DNA from: Ruminococcus sp.
GTDB taxonomy: Bacteria > Bacillota > Clostridia > Oscillospirales > Acutalibacteraceae
NCBI GenBank assembly: GCA_017433905.1
Contig: JAFRGI010000025.1
Coordinates: forward strand, 1 to 55,257
Length of the DNA: 55,257 nucleotides
Direction: 5' to 3'
Positions 16,222-28,715 of the stretch are shown piece by piece. The position numbers and the translations under genes were made by a program. The notes below the pieces were generated by a model. The model had not been told where the DNA came from. It saw nothing but the letters and a program-made list of their open reading frames with translations, and ran no database searches. Every line of letters starts with the position of its first letter. The first letter of the stretch is position 1.

Positions 16222-18021
16222 TTATAAAACTGCACGGAAGCTCTTGCCGATGTTGGCAGTATAGCCTTCTTCTCCGGTTTCCGCAAGATATTTTTGGATC
16301 TGCGTCGCCTCGGTAATGTCGAGCGCTCCGTTGCCGTCGACATCACCCACAAGCGTTTGCCGCTTATCCGGCGTGATCAGTGCAGCGCAAATTTTCTGGA
16401 TTTCCGTCGCGTCGTCGATGTTGACCGCCCCGTCGCCATTCACATCCCCCATTATCAGCTCGTCGCCGCTCCCGAAAGGCGCAATGTCCATATGGCGCGG
16501 CTCAAGGTCGGGCGTTCTGTCGGGCATCACAATTCGCGCGAATACCTTACCCGATGTTACCCACACCGGCAACTCGCAGTGAAACGTTACGCGCTGCATA
16601 TTGGAAACGTCATAATTCACCTTCGCTTTGTCCAGACCGATCGTACGTCTGAAATACATCGGCTCGTCCGCACCGTATTCCACGTATAATCCGGTGAAAT
16701 CATAATCCTTTTTCAGATCAACCGTGATGTCCAGCGCGTGCGGATCCTCTGTCGACTGCTTTTGCTTCACCACGCTCACTCCGTAAACGGAGAGGTCATT
16801 CGCGAAGCTGGCATTGCGTTTTTGGTACCAGTCCCGCAGAAAAACCACATTTTCTGCAAATGTCGGAAGCGGCTGCCGCTGCTGCGGAATATAGCGGTAG
16901 TCCTCCTTCCATCCTGCTTCACCGAAATTGCGGGCATACACATCTCCGTACTGTGCCAGCATGGTATCTATCATGCCGCCCTGTGCATAGATATTCCGAA
17001 AAAAGGCGTAATGATCCGTGTAGAGCTTTTCTACCACATTCCGAAACTCCGTTTTCATCATCAAATAGTAGAAAAAACCTGTATACGCCGCATATAAGCC
17101 TTCCGGATCCGATGCCATCTTATACGACGAGTGCGTGGAAGGATCCGGATTGCCGGACGCGAGGTCGTAATCCCACGGCGGTCCTGCATAAAACTGACCG
17201 TCTTTATAATAGAAAAAGACAGAACTAAAATTAACATCCACATTTTTGACAAAATCATTGAGCAGATACATCTTTGCAAAGGAATCTATATCCACCGCCG
17301 CTTCCATCCGGCTGTAGTCCTTGCTGATGAATGCGCTTGTTATGGGATCGAGCACATTTTGAATATATGCCAACTGTTCCTCTGTGGGATTCTTCGGTTC
17401 GCTCACGATGAAACGATAACCGTTGGATGTAACATACGTCACATCCTCCTCTACGCGAACTGTCTCATATTCCAGCAAAAAGTCCTTCTTACCGTTGTTG
17501 CCCTCCGTGTCGATATTGACACGCTCTTTTCCTGCCTGTACCGGTTCTATCAACGTATAGCATCCCTTAAATACGCCGTCAACCCACAATTCGACATACC
17601 GCTGCTCCGAGGTATAAGCAATTCCCAGCTCACGCGCAATTTCAAAAGCGATGTAGTTGCGCATCAGGGTCGGATCACCGCAATTGGCGAACAAGACCCA
17701 TTTTTTCGCCTTGCCCATGCCGAGCACATTCTTCTTATTGTTAAATTTGAACGTGAACGGCTTTTTCTCTGCCAGCGCGGTGCTGTTGCCACGCACCTTG
17801 AAATCGGCGGCGTCCTCTAAAACCGTACCGTCGGTATCCTCGATTTTGACCGTCGCTTCGACATAACCATCCTCTTTTTCAATGGTATTTCCGTTTCCGT
17901 TATCCGTGGTGACATACACCCTCGGCACCATATTGGTGATCTCCTCTGCACCTACACCTGCCGCGCAGCATACGCCGAGCATTACAGCTGCACATAATAT
18001 GATAGAAATGAACCTCTTCAT
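16222..18021 (-). CDS. Secreted CotH-kinase family protein with C-terminal type I dockerin
   Basis: A 599-residue exported protein. A signal peptide (1-25, ending GVGA) precedes a CotH domain, with VRGNSTALAEKKPF near 77-89, the LMRNYIAFEIARELG segment and the metal-site-like PPWDYDLASGNPD near 280. CotH proteins are kinase-fold enzymes; in Bacillus CotH phosphorylates spore-coat proteins. The C-terminus (about 523-590) has two dockerin repeats with calcium-loop patterns DVNGDGAVNIDDA and DVDGNGALDITEA, which would dock it to a cohesin on a scaffold. GGGAG lies just before the ATG at 18021. The fusion implies an extracellular CotH on a cellulosome-like assembly; its target is unknown. Confidence 0.9.
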   Translation of the reverse strand: MKRFISIILCAAVMLGVCCAAGVGAEEITNMVPRVYVTTDNGNGNTIEKEDGYVEATVKIEDTDGTVLEDAADFKVRGNSTALAEKKPFTFKFNNKKNVLGMGKAKKWVLFANCGDPTLMRNYIAFEIARELGIAYTSEQRYVELWVDGVFKGCYTLIEPVQAGKERVNIDTEGNNGKKDFLLEYETVRVEEDVTYVTSNGYRFIVSEPKNPTEEQLAYIQNVLDPITSAFISKDYSRMEAAVDIDSFAKMYLLNDFVKNVDVNFSSVFFYYKDGQFYAGPPWDYDLASGNPDPSTHSSYKMASDPEGLYAAYTGFFYYLMMKTEFRNVVEKLYTDHYAFFRNIYAQGGMIDTMLAQYGDVYARNFGEAGWKEDYRYIPQQRQPLPTFAENVVFLRDWYQKRNASFANDLSVYGVSVVKQKQSTEDPHALDITVDLKKDYDFTGLYVEYGADEPMYFRRTIGLDKAKVNYDVSNMQRVTFHCELPVWVTSGKVFARIVMPDRTPDLEPRHMDIAPFGSGDELIMGDVNGDGAVNIDDATEIQKICAALITPDKRQTLVGDVDGNGALDITEATQIQKYLAETGEEGYTANIGKSFRAVL

Positions 18022-18062
18022 TTTATCTCCCTCTGCTGATCTTTTGTTTTCAGGGAGTCTAT

Positions 18063-18095
18063 AATCATTCCCTGCTTATGCGCGCAGGGATGATT
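18063..18095. promoter_or_regulatory. Inverted repeat upstream of the CotH-dockerin gene
   Basis: AATCATTCCCTGC (18063-18075) pairs with GCAGGGATGATT (18084-18095), one bulged base and an 8-base loop. It lies about 45 bases ahead of the CotH start, after the guaB terminator. There is no T-run, so it may be a 5' leader hairpin or an operator rather than a terminator. Confidence 0.45.
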
Positions 18096-18106
18096 TATAG
18101 GTTCCC

Positions 18107-18137
18107 TTTAATAAAAAGGGCTGTTTGTGCAGCCCTT
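18107..18137 (-). terminator. Terminator of guaB
   Basis: Minus-strand stem AAGGGCTG/CAGCCCTT (18116-18123 with 18130-18137), 6-base loop, followed by TTTTTATT. It sits about 40 bases after the guaB stop. Confidence 0.85.
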
Positions 18138-18174
18138 GAAAAGTTACCAAATTGAATGTATCTGCGAATTTATC

Positions 18175-22552
<4,378 letters not shown>

Positions 22553-22682
22553 AATTGCATAAACCTCCATTTCAGGCAAATCCGCATCATGCGGGCATGC
22601 GAATTGCTCTGACAGAATAGTTGGGCAAAAAAGGTGTGCATCAAAAAAGACGCTGTACTGCCTTTATTTTGCTAACCATATT

Positions 22683-22711
22683 ATTGTAACACGTTTTTTC
22701 TTCAAGGTAAA
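22683..22711 (-). promoter_or_regulatory. Candidate promoter of the yfhO-family gene
   Basis: Minus-strand -35 TTTACC (22706-22711), 17-base spacer, -10 TACAAT (22683-22688), giving a leader of roughly 125 bases to the ATG at 22552. Confidence 0.5.
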
Positions 22712-22738
22712 TATTTTTTTCAGATTATTTTAAATTTG

Positions 22739-22768
22739 TTGGACTTTTTCCGCATTCTTTGATATAAT
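22739..22768 (+). promoter_or_regulatory. Promoter of the GT2 gene
   Basis: Plus-strand -35 TTGGAC (22739-22744), 18-base spacer, perfect -10 TATAAT (22763-22768). It is divergent from the yfhO promoter in the same 262-base gap. Confidence 0.65.
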
Positions 22769-22814
22769 GATTTCAAGAATTTGAAAACGCTTTTCCGAAA
22801 GGATCTATTGTCAT

Positions 22815-23783
22815 ATGAAAACGATTGATTTGGTTGTTCCCTGCTACAACGAGGAGGAGGGGCTGGAGCATTTTCTGCTCGAAACCAACAAAGTTATACA
22901 AACCCTTCCCGACTACGCTTTTCGCTACATTCTTGTCAACGACGGCAGCAAAGACAAAACGTATCTTGTTATGAAACAGCTTGCCGCACGGTTTTCGAAT
23001 GTGAAGTACCTGTCGTTCTCGCGCAATTTTGGCAAAGAGGCAGCGATGTATGCCGGACTCCGGCACTGCGATGCAGACTATATTGTCGTCATGGACGCAG
23101 ATCTGCAGCACCCCCCCGCCGTCTTTCCGCAGATGATCGCGGCAATGGAGGAAGGTTATGACTGCTGCGCTACCAAGCGTGACGAGCGCGAGGGCGAAAG
23201 CTTTTTTCGCGGCATGTTTTCCAAGCTGTTTTTCCGTCTTTCCAACTGGATGACAGATGTAAAAAACCCCTACGGCGCCATGGATTTTCGCATGATGACG
23301 CGCCAAATGGTCAATTCCATCCTTGAACTCGGGGAAGTTCAGCGTTTTTCCAAGGGTATTTTCTCATGGGTCGGCTTCAACACCAAATGGATTACCTTCA
23401 AAACCGTCGACCGCGAAATGGGAAAGTCCTCGTGGAAATTTTCCTCGCTCTTTAAGTATGCCATTGACGGTATCACCTGTTTCTCCGTCACGCCCCTGCG
23501 TTTTACCGCCGTGATGGGAGCGGTCATCTTTTTTCTATCCCTTGTATATATCATCATCACACTGATCCAAACCCTGTTTTTCGGTATTCAAACACCCGGT
23601 TATGTCACCACTCTCTGCGCCGTGCTGTTTCTCGGCGGTCTGACGGAAATGTCCATCGGCGTGCTCGGCGAATATATCGGCAGAATATATATGGAATCCA
23701 AGGACCGTCCGATTTACATTACCAAGTTTTCTAACTTTGAAAAAGAAAATAACGAAGAAAGAACAAAACCACCCGTTGACTGA
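22815..23783 (+). CDS. Membrane-anchored family 2 glycosyltransferase (polyprenyl-phosphate sugar synthase type)
   Basis: A 322-residue enzyme of the DPM1/GtrB/CsbB type. The GT-A domain (1-230) shows VPCYNEEEGL, a VNDGSKDKT nucleotide site and MDADLQHPP, the metal-binding DxD region. The C-terminus has two transmembrane helices (about 233-255 and 265-290). These enzymes move a sugar from UDP- or GDP-sugar to undecaprenyl phosphate on the cytoplasmic face. The gene faces away from the yfhO-family gene, the plausible partner transferase. AAAGGA precedes ATG 22815 by 12 bases. Sugar specificity cannot be read. Confidence 0.92.
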   Translation: MKTIDLVVPCYNEEEGLEHFLLETNKVIQTLPDYAFRYILVNDGSKDKTYLVMKQLAARFSNVKYLSFSRNFGKEAAMYAGLRHCDADYIVVMDADLQHPPAVFPQMIAAMEEGYDCCATKRDEREGESFFRGMFSKLFFRLSNWMTDVKNPYGAMDFRMMTRQMVNSILELGEVQRFSKGIFSWVGFNTKWITFKTVDREMGKSSWKFSSLFKYAIDGITCFSVTPLRFTAVMGAVIFFLSLVYIIITLIQTLFFGIQTPGYVTTLCAVLFLGGLTEMSIGVLGEYIGRIYMESKDRPIYITKFSNFEKENNEERTKPPVD

Positions 23784-23805
23784 CCGGGTGGTTTTTGTTC
23801 TTTTG
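23765..23805 (+). terminator. Terminator of the GT2 gene
   Basis: Perfect stem AAAACCACCCG/CGGGTGGTTTT (23765-23775 with 23785-23795), then a T-rich tail. The left arm overlaps the last codons of the glycosyltransferase. Confidence 0.9.
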
Positions 23806-23959
23806 CCGTTATGTATAGATACTCATTTCTAACAAAACACGCTAACATCTATTTTGTATCACTCCGCACAGCTTCGTTGTCGTCCCGAGCCGGCGGCATC
23901 CTCCGATTTGCTCTGTAAAAAATCTCCGCAAATATCTTTTTTCTGCGTTTTATCGGAAA

Positions 23960-24415
23960 TTAGTAATGAAATGTATGTTGGAACCATTCGCTGATATTCC
24001 AGTTATTGATCCGCCCCAAAATAAAGATAACCGCAAAAATGATGATTGCCAAAATAAAAACCAAAATCTGCGCTCTTGCCCATGTGACCAGCGAGCGTTT
24101 TTTGCTGCCGCCGAAGCACCAGACAAGCAGGAGAATGATATTGAGTATCGGAATCGCCAGCAAAATCTGCCTGCCGATCCAGCCCCAGGTCGACACATGC
24201 TCGTCGGGGTGATATCCCAACCGTATTGCATAATCATCATAGCTTGCCTGCACCGGCTGTCGATAGACGGGAGGCGCCGGATCCGGCTGCTGATGCCGGC
24301 CCATATTATGATAACTGTCTCCGTAGTCTGCATTTTTGTCAGATTTCAACTCCGAACCACAGCCGGAGCAAAATTTGGAACCATTGCCCGGCGCACCGCA
24401 ATTGGGACAATTCAT
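23960..24415 (-). CDS. Zinc-ribbon membrane protein of unknown function
   Basis: A 151-residue protein. The first 25 residues form a zinc ribbon with two CxxC knuckles (CPNCG and CSGCG). A polar, Pro-rich linker follows, then two hydrophobic segments (about 82-102 and 114-136) and a short Trp/His-rich tail. The domain order zinc ribbon-linker-membrane helices is common among uncharacterised Clostridia proteins. It starts 13 bases after serS with GGAGG ahead of ATG 24415, so it is likely the last gene of the parA-parB-serS transcript. No function is assignable. Confidence 0.8.
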   Translation of the reverse strand: MNCPNCGAPGNGSKFCSGCGSELKSDKNADYGDSYHNMGRHQQPDPAPPVYRQPVQASYDDYAIRLGYHPDEHVSTWGWIGRQILLAIPILNIILLLVWCFGGSKKRSLVTWARAQILVFILAIIIFAVIFILGRINNWNISEWFQHTFHY

Positions 24416-24427
24416 GTGGTTTCCTCC

Positions 24428-25708
24428 TTATCTGCCAATCACATCTTTACCGCCCATGTAAGGTCTGAGCGCTTCCGGAATTCGGATAGAACCGTCGGCA
24501 TTGAGATTGTTTTCGAGGAAGGCAATCAGCATTCTCGGAGGTGCTACAACAGTATTATTGAGCGTATGCGCAAAGTATTTTCCGTTCTTGCCGCTAACAC
24601 GGATTTTTAGACGGCGTGCCTGCGCGTCACCCAGATTGGAGCAGGAACCGACCTCAAAGTATTTCTTCTGACGCGGCGACCACGCCTCGACGTCAAGAGA
24701 CCGCACCTTCAAATCCGCCAAGTCGCCCGAACAGCACTCGAGCGTGCGCACCGGGATATCCATGGAACGAAACAGATCGACTGTATTCTGCCAGAGCTTT
24801 TCAAACCACATTTTGCTTTCCTCCGGCTTACAGACGACGATCATCTCCTGCTTTTCGAACTGATGAATGCGGTACACGCCGCGTTCCTCCATACCGTGAG
24901 CACCCTTTTCTTTACGGAAGCAGGGCGAATAACTGGTGAGCGTCTGCGGCAGTGTATCCTCGGAATGGATTGTATCAATAAATTTGCCGATCATGGAATG
25001 CTCGGAAGTACCGATGAGATACAGATCCTCTCCCTCGATTTTATACATCATGGAATCCATTTCTGCAAAACTCATGACACCCGTTACAACATTGGAACGA
25101 ATCATAAAAGGAGGTATGCAGTAGGTGAAGCCGCGGTCAATCATAAAATCGCGCGCATAGGAAATCACGGCGCTGTGCAGACGCGCAATGTCGCCCATCA
25201 GATAATAAAAACCGTTTCCTGCCACCTTGCGTGCGGAATCAAGATCAATGCCGTTGAGTGTCTCCATGATATCCGTGTGGTACGGCACTTCAAAGTCAGG
25301 CACAAAGGGCTCGCCAAAACGCTCAACCTCTACATTTTCGCTGTCGTCCTTACCAATAGGCACAGAAGGATCAATGATCTGCGGAATGCGCATCATAATT
25401 TCGGTCACCTTTGCGCTCAGCTCCGCTTCTTTTTCCTCCAGCTCTGCTAACTGCTGCGCCTGCTTGGTTACCTCTTCCTTGATCGCCATAGCTTCTTCCT
25501 TTTTGCCCTGCCCCATCAGCATGCCGATTTGCTTGGAAATCTTATTGCGGTTGGCGCGCAAATCATCCGCCTGCTGCTTAACGGCACGGCTCTCGGCGTC
25601 GAGAGCGATGACCTCATCCACCAATCCCAGTTTTTCGTCCTGAAATTTCTTTTTTATGTTTTCCTTCACTGCATCCGGGTTTTCTCTTAAAAATTTAATA
25701 TCAATCAT
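24428..25708 (-). CDS. serS: Seryl-tRNA synthetase
   Basis: A 426-residue class II aminoacyl-tRNA synthetase that charges tRNA-Ser (and tRNA-Sec where present). The N-terminal 110 residues form the long coiled-coil tRNA arm. The catalytic core carries TSEHSMIG, motif 2 CFRKEKGAHGMEERGVYRIHQ, the EVGSCSNLGDAQARRL serine-site region and motif 3 PPRMLIAFLENN. The motif 2 wording (KGAHGMEERG rather than AGSAGRDTRG) marks a divergent SerRS lineage found in some Clostridia and archaea. It overlaps parB by 8 bases (start ATG 25708), so it is coupled to the partition genes. Confidence 0.95.
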   Translation of the reverse strand: MIDIKFLRENPDAVKENIKKKFQDEKLGLVDEVIALDAESRAVKQQADDLRANRNKISKQIGMLMGQGKKEEAMAIKEEVTKQAQQLAELEEKEAELSAKVTEIMMRIPQIIDPSVPIGKDDSENVEVERFGEPFVPDFEVPYHTDIMETLNGIDLDSARKVAGNGFYYLMGDIARLHSAVISYARDFMIDRGFTYCIPPFMIRSNVVTGVMSFAEMDSMMYKIEGEDLYLIGTSEHSMIGKFIDTIHSEDTLPQTLTSYSPCFRKEKGAHGMEERGVYRIHQFEKQEMIVVCKPEESKMWFEKLWQNTVDLFRSMDIPVRTLECCSGDLADLKVRSLDVEAWSPRQKKYFEVGSCSNLGDAQARRLKIRVSGKNGKYFAHTLNNTVVAPPRMLIAFLENNLNADGSIRIPEALRPYMGGKDVIGR

Positions 25709-26567
25709 CGTGGTTCTCCTTGCTTAATAAATTTGATAATTCCTGTAACTCCTCGTCGGAATAAAACTCAATTTGCAGCACGCCGCCTTCTTTTTTCTTA
25801 TTTTTGCTGACGGTGATCTTTCTTCCGAGACTTTCGTTGAGCGCAAGCTCAACCATTTTGTAGAATGACGGTTCCCTCACGGATTTTTGGGGCGTCGCTA
25901 CCTTGATTGGTTTTTTGCACAACACCTCAGTTTGTCGGACAGATAAATCCTTTTTGACGATTTCCTCCGCCACTGCCTGCATTTGTTCCTCATTATCGAG
26001 CGTCAGCAACGCGCGTGCGTGTCCTGCGGTAATAGTCTCTTCGCGAAGCAGCTCACGAATACTGTCGGGCAACTTCAACAGACGCAGTGCATTGGCAATG
26101 GCGGGACGGGACTTACCCATCGACTGGGCAATTTCCTCCTGTGTAAAGCCGTGCTCCCTCATCAAAACATTGTAACCCTCCGCTTCCTCGAGCGGGGTCA
26201 AATCCTCTCGCTGAAGATTCTCGATCAGCGCCAGCTCCATTGTTTCTGATTCTGTGAGTTCTCGAATTACGACGGGAACTTCTGTCAGCCCTGCCATGCG
26301 GCACGCACGGTAGCGGCGTTCACCCGCAACAATCTCATAACCTCCCAAGGGCAGCGGACGAACAAGCAGCGGCTGCAGCAAACCGTGCGCCGCAATGCTT
26401 TCGGCAAGTTCGCCGAGAGTTTGTTCGTCAAAGCTCCGGCGCGGCTGTGAGCGGTTCGGTTCAATTTCCGAAATTTTAAGTGTGACAGCACCGTCACCTT
26501 TTTCGCTGTCATTTTCAATGAAGATTGCGTTTAAGCCCTTGCCTAAACCGCCTAATTTTTTTGCCAT
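25701..26567 (-). CDS. parB: Chromosome-partitioning protein ParB (Spo0J)
   Basis: A 288-residue centromere-binding CTPase that loads at parS and slides as a clamp for SMC recruitment and segregation. The N-terminal ParB/Srx domain has the CTP-binding AGERRYRACRMAG motif (about 82-94). A helix-turn-helix (FTQEEIAQSMGKSRPAIANALRL, about 135-157) reads parS, and the C-terminal part is the dimerisation domain. It overlaps parA by one base in TGATG and serS by 8 bases. Two perfect parS sites lie nearby (27434 and 29795). Confidence 0.96.
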   Translation of the reverse strand: MAKKLGGLGKGLNAIFIENDSEKGDGAVTLKISEIEPNRSQPRRSFDEQTLGELAESIAAHGLLQPLLVRPLPLGGYEIVAGERRYRACRMAGLTEVPVVIRELTESETMELALIENLQREDLTPLEEAEGYNVLMREHGFTQEEIAQSMGKSRPAIANALRLLKLPDSIRELLREETITAGHARALLTLDNEEQMQAVAEEIVKKDLSVRQTEVLCKKPIKVATPQKSVREPSFYKMVELALNESLGRKITVSKNKKKEGGVLQIEFYSDEELQELSNLLSKENHDD

Positions 26568-27334
26568 CAGCGTCTCTCCTTTGCCATGATTTCTTTGGCA
26601 AGCTCTGTGTAGGCATAACTACCCTTACAACTCTTGTCATAGTAGATTACGGGCATACCGAAACTGGGAGCCTCCGAGAGACGCACGCCGCGCGAAATGA
26701 CCGTACCAAACACCTTGCCCGGAAAGAATTTTTTGACTTCTTCCACCACCTGCTGCGTCAAATTCAGCCTGCCGTCGTACATCGTCAACAGCACACCCTC
26801 CAACTCAATGGAATAGTTATACTGACGTTTGATACGACGCACCGTACTCATCAGCTGCGATAAACCCTCTAACGCGTAGTATTCGCATTGAATCGGAACA
26901 ATAAACGTGTCTGCGGCAGTCAGTGCATTCGCCGTAATCAGACCAAGCGAAGGCGGACAGTCAATAATGATGTAGTCATAATACTGCTTGATTGGAAGAA
27001 TTGCATTTTTAAGCAGCGATTCGCGGTGCGGCTTTTCCACGATTTCCAGTTCCGCCGCTGCCAGATTGATGGAGGACGGAAGAAGGTGCAGATTTTGATA
27101 CGGTGTGGTCAACACGCATTGCTCCGCCTTTGCTCCCTCTACGAGAAGATCGTAGGCGGAAAACTTCACCTTGCTTTTGTCTATCGCTACACCGCTGGTT
27201 GCGTTACCCTGCGGATCGGCGTCAACAAGCAAAACTTTTTTTCCGAGAGCGCCGAGACATGCTGCGAGATTGACCGCTGTTGTCGTTTTGCCTACGCCGC
27301 CCTTCTGGTTCGAAATTGCAATTATCTTTGCCAA
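26567..27334 (-). CDS. parA: Chromosome-partitioning ATPase ParA (Soj)
   Basis: A 255-residue deviant Walker ATPase that binds the nucleoid and regulates origin segregation and DnaA. The deviant Walker A KGGVGKTTT is at residues 11-19, Walker A' VDADPQGN near 38-45 and Walker B IIIDCPPSLG near 122. The start appears to be TTG at 27334: no ATG is near, MAKIIAISNQKGG is the canonical ParA beginning, and AAGGAAG lies a rather long 13 bases upstream. That weak start may keep ParA levels low. A promoter is seen at 27381-27409 and a parS site just upstream. Confidence 0.96.
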   Translation of the reverse strand: MAKIIAISNQKGGVGKTTTAVNLAACLGALGKKVLLVDADPQGNATSGVAIDKSKVKFSAYDLLVEGAKAEQCVLTTPYQNLHLLPSSINLAAAELEIVEKPHRESLLKNAILPIKQYYDYIIIDCPPSLGLITANALTAADTFIVPIQCEYYALEGLSQLMSTVRRIKRQYNYSIELEGVLLTMYDGRLNLTQQVVEEVKKFFPGKVFGTVISRGVRLSEAPSFGMPVIYYDKSCKGSYAYTELAKEIMAKERR

Positions 27335-27380
27335 AAGGTCTGTACACTTCCTTACTCATTATTTTTATATTACGATTATC

Positions 27381-27409
27381 ATTATATCACAAATCCATTT
27401 ATTTTTGAA
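27381..27409 (-). promoter_or_regulatory. Candidate promoter of parA-parB-serS
   Basis: Minus-strand -35 TTCAAA (27404-27409), 17-base spacer, perfect -10 TATAAT (27381-27386). It lies between the parS site and the parA start, so ParB spreading could repress it. Confidence 0.6.
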
Positions 27410-27433
27410 GTGTATTTTTTGATTTTTTTAAAC

Positions 27434-27449
27434 TGTTTCACGTGAAACA
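27434..27449. promoter_or_regulatory. parS centromere site 1
   Basis: A perfect 16-bp palindrome TGTTTCACGTGAAACA, the canonical bacterial parS. It is intergenic, 100 bases upstream of parA. Confidence 0.97.
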
Positions 27450-27544
27450 TGTTTTTTAATAAATTGTCGGCAAATATATTCCGTATTGCATAGTATGGTA
27501 TCCAGTCAGTCATCGTAGCTGTCAATTTGCCCATGATCCACCAA

Positions 27545-27748
27545 AAAAGCACAAATGCAAACAGGCGTACCGAAATCGGCACGCCTGCTCGCAAGGGGTT
27601 AGATAAGGAAATGGGTATGAGTGGAACGGGTGCTTGCGCACCCAAGTGGAAAGTAAAATCAAACACGCAGGTACTGACAGTGTCATCAGAGAAAAGGGTT
27701 TTATGGGTATTTGGGGGATTGTATGTACATTAAAAAGGTGCCTGCGTG
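27545..27748 (-). other. Structured non-coding stretch between noc and parA
   Basis: About 200 bases directly after the noc stop, with no credible gene. On the minus strand, in order: AACACGCAGG (27741-27750, overlapping the noc stop), pairing across about 70 bases with CCTGCGTGTT (27661-27671 region); a small TGACA/TGTCA hairpin near 27675; a 6-bp stem GGGTGC/GCACCC capped by a GCAA tetraloop (about 27628-27643); and a 12-bp stem with a G-U pair (about 27561-27586), followed by a T-rich tail ending in six T. The last is a plausible intrinsic terminator of noc; the whole could be a long structured 3' end or a small RNA. Confidence 0.45.
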
Positions 27749-28585
27749 TTATGAAACAAATTTGTCCGGCGAATAAATTTTTGACTTCGGGATTCGTATT
27801 GTGTATTCGATAAAATCGTTGGTATCTGTTTTGTTTGACTGTGCGTCAATTCCCGAAAGACGCATGGTATCTATCGCCTTGTTGATCGTGTTAAGAAAAA
27901 TTCTTACGTCTTTTATCACCGCTTTACTGTTCCCCTTCGACTTTTCAGGCTTTGGGGTGGATTGAAGCAAAATGCCGACAAGGTGTTCCGTCTGTTTCAC
28001 ATTAAGACTATCCGTCACCACGCGCGAAAGGGCTTCCCGCCGGGTTGACTCATCATCCATACGCAGCAGCGCGCGCGCATGCCGCTCGCTGAGTCCTGCT
28101 TTCACAATCCATTCCTGTTCCTCCTCTGTGAGGCGGAGCAGGCGCAGCTTGTTGGCAACGGTAGACTGACTTTTACCGAGACGCAGTGCAGCTTGTTCCT
28201 GCGTCAGTCCATAGCGGCGAATTAATCTTGCAATCCCCCGGGCCTCCTCAAATATGCCGAGGTCGGCCCGTTGGAGATTTTCAAGGAGCGCATATATGGC
28301 AGATTCCTTTTCGGAACACCTCACCACTATGCACGGTACCTTACGCAGACCTGCAATGACTGCGGCACGCAACCGGCGTTCTCCCGCAATCAATTCGTAT
28401 TCTGCCGCGCTGATTTTTCGGACGGTCAGCGGCTGCAAGATACCGTTCTCCGCAATGGAGCGAGATAGAGCGGACAATTCGTCCTCATTAAACATCTTGC
28501 GCGGCTGCGCTCTGTTCGGACGGATTTTGATGATGGATATTTCTGATATTGTGTTTTCACTCTTTACCAAAAAATTCAACCGCAT
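27749..28585 (-). CDS. noc: Nucleoid occlusion protein Noc (ParB paralog)
   Basis: A 278-residue ParB-family protein placed exactly where noc sits in Bacillus (between rsmG and parA). It shows IRPNRAQPRKMF, the CTP-binding GERRLRAA motif and a helix-turn-helix LTQEQAALRLGKSQSTVANK. Noc binds its own DNA sites, attaches to the membrane by an N-terminal amphipathic helix and blocks division over the nucleoid. The start is uncertain: ATG 28585 has GAGGG only 3 bases away, TTG 28579 has better spacing, and an ATG at 28601 with AAAGG 7 bases upstream is in another frame. An obvious membrane-targeting helix is missing from this frame. A second parB copy is the alternative name. Confidence 0.85.
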   Translation of the reverse strand: MRLNFLVKSENTISEISIIKIRPNRAQPRKMFNEDELSALSRSIAENGILQPLTVRKISAAEYELIAGERRLRAAVIAGLRKVPCIVVRCSEKESAIYALLENLQRADLGIFEEARGIARLIRRYGLTQEQAALRLGKSQSTVANKLRLLRLTEEEQEWIVKAGLSERHARALLRMDDESTRREALSRVVTDSLNVKQTEHLVGILLQSTPKPEKSKGNSKAVIKDVRIFLNTINKAIDTMRLSGIDAQSNKTDTNDFIEYTIRIPKSKIYSPDKFVS

Positions 28586-28715
28586 CACCCTCAGTCAGCA
28601 TCTACAGACCTTTGTCTGTATCAGGGCTTGTCCCTGTGCTATTATCATACCATAACGGGTGTGCGGTTTATGTCATATTTTCAGCGATTTTTTTTATTTG
28701 TTTTGTCGGAGACTG

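Noticed and set aside
22773-23306. A 177-codon minus-strand frame opposite the glycosyltransferase
   Set aside because: It lies fully over the conserved GT2 domain and has no ribosome site or known motif.
27382-27666. A 94-codon minus-strand frame between noc and parA
   Set aside because: Part of it is just the translation of the parS palindrome (MFHVKQ) and the rest spans hairpins and the terminator-like stem; no ribosome site.
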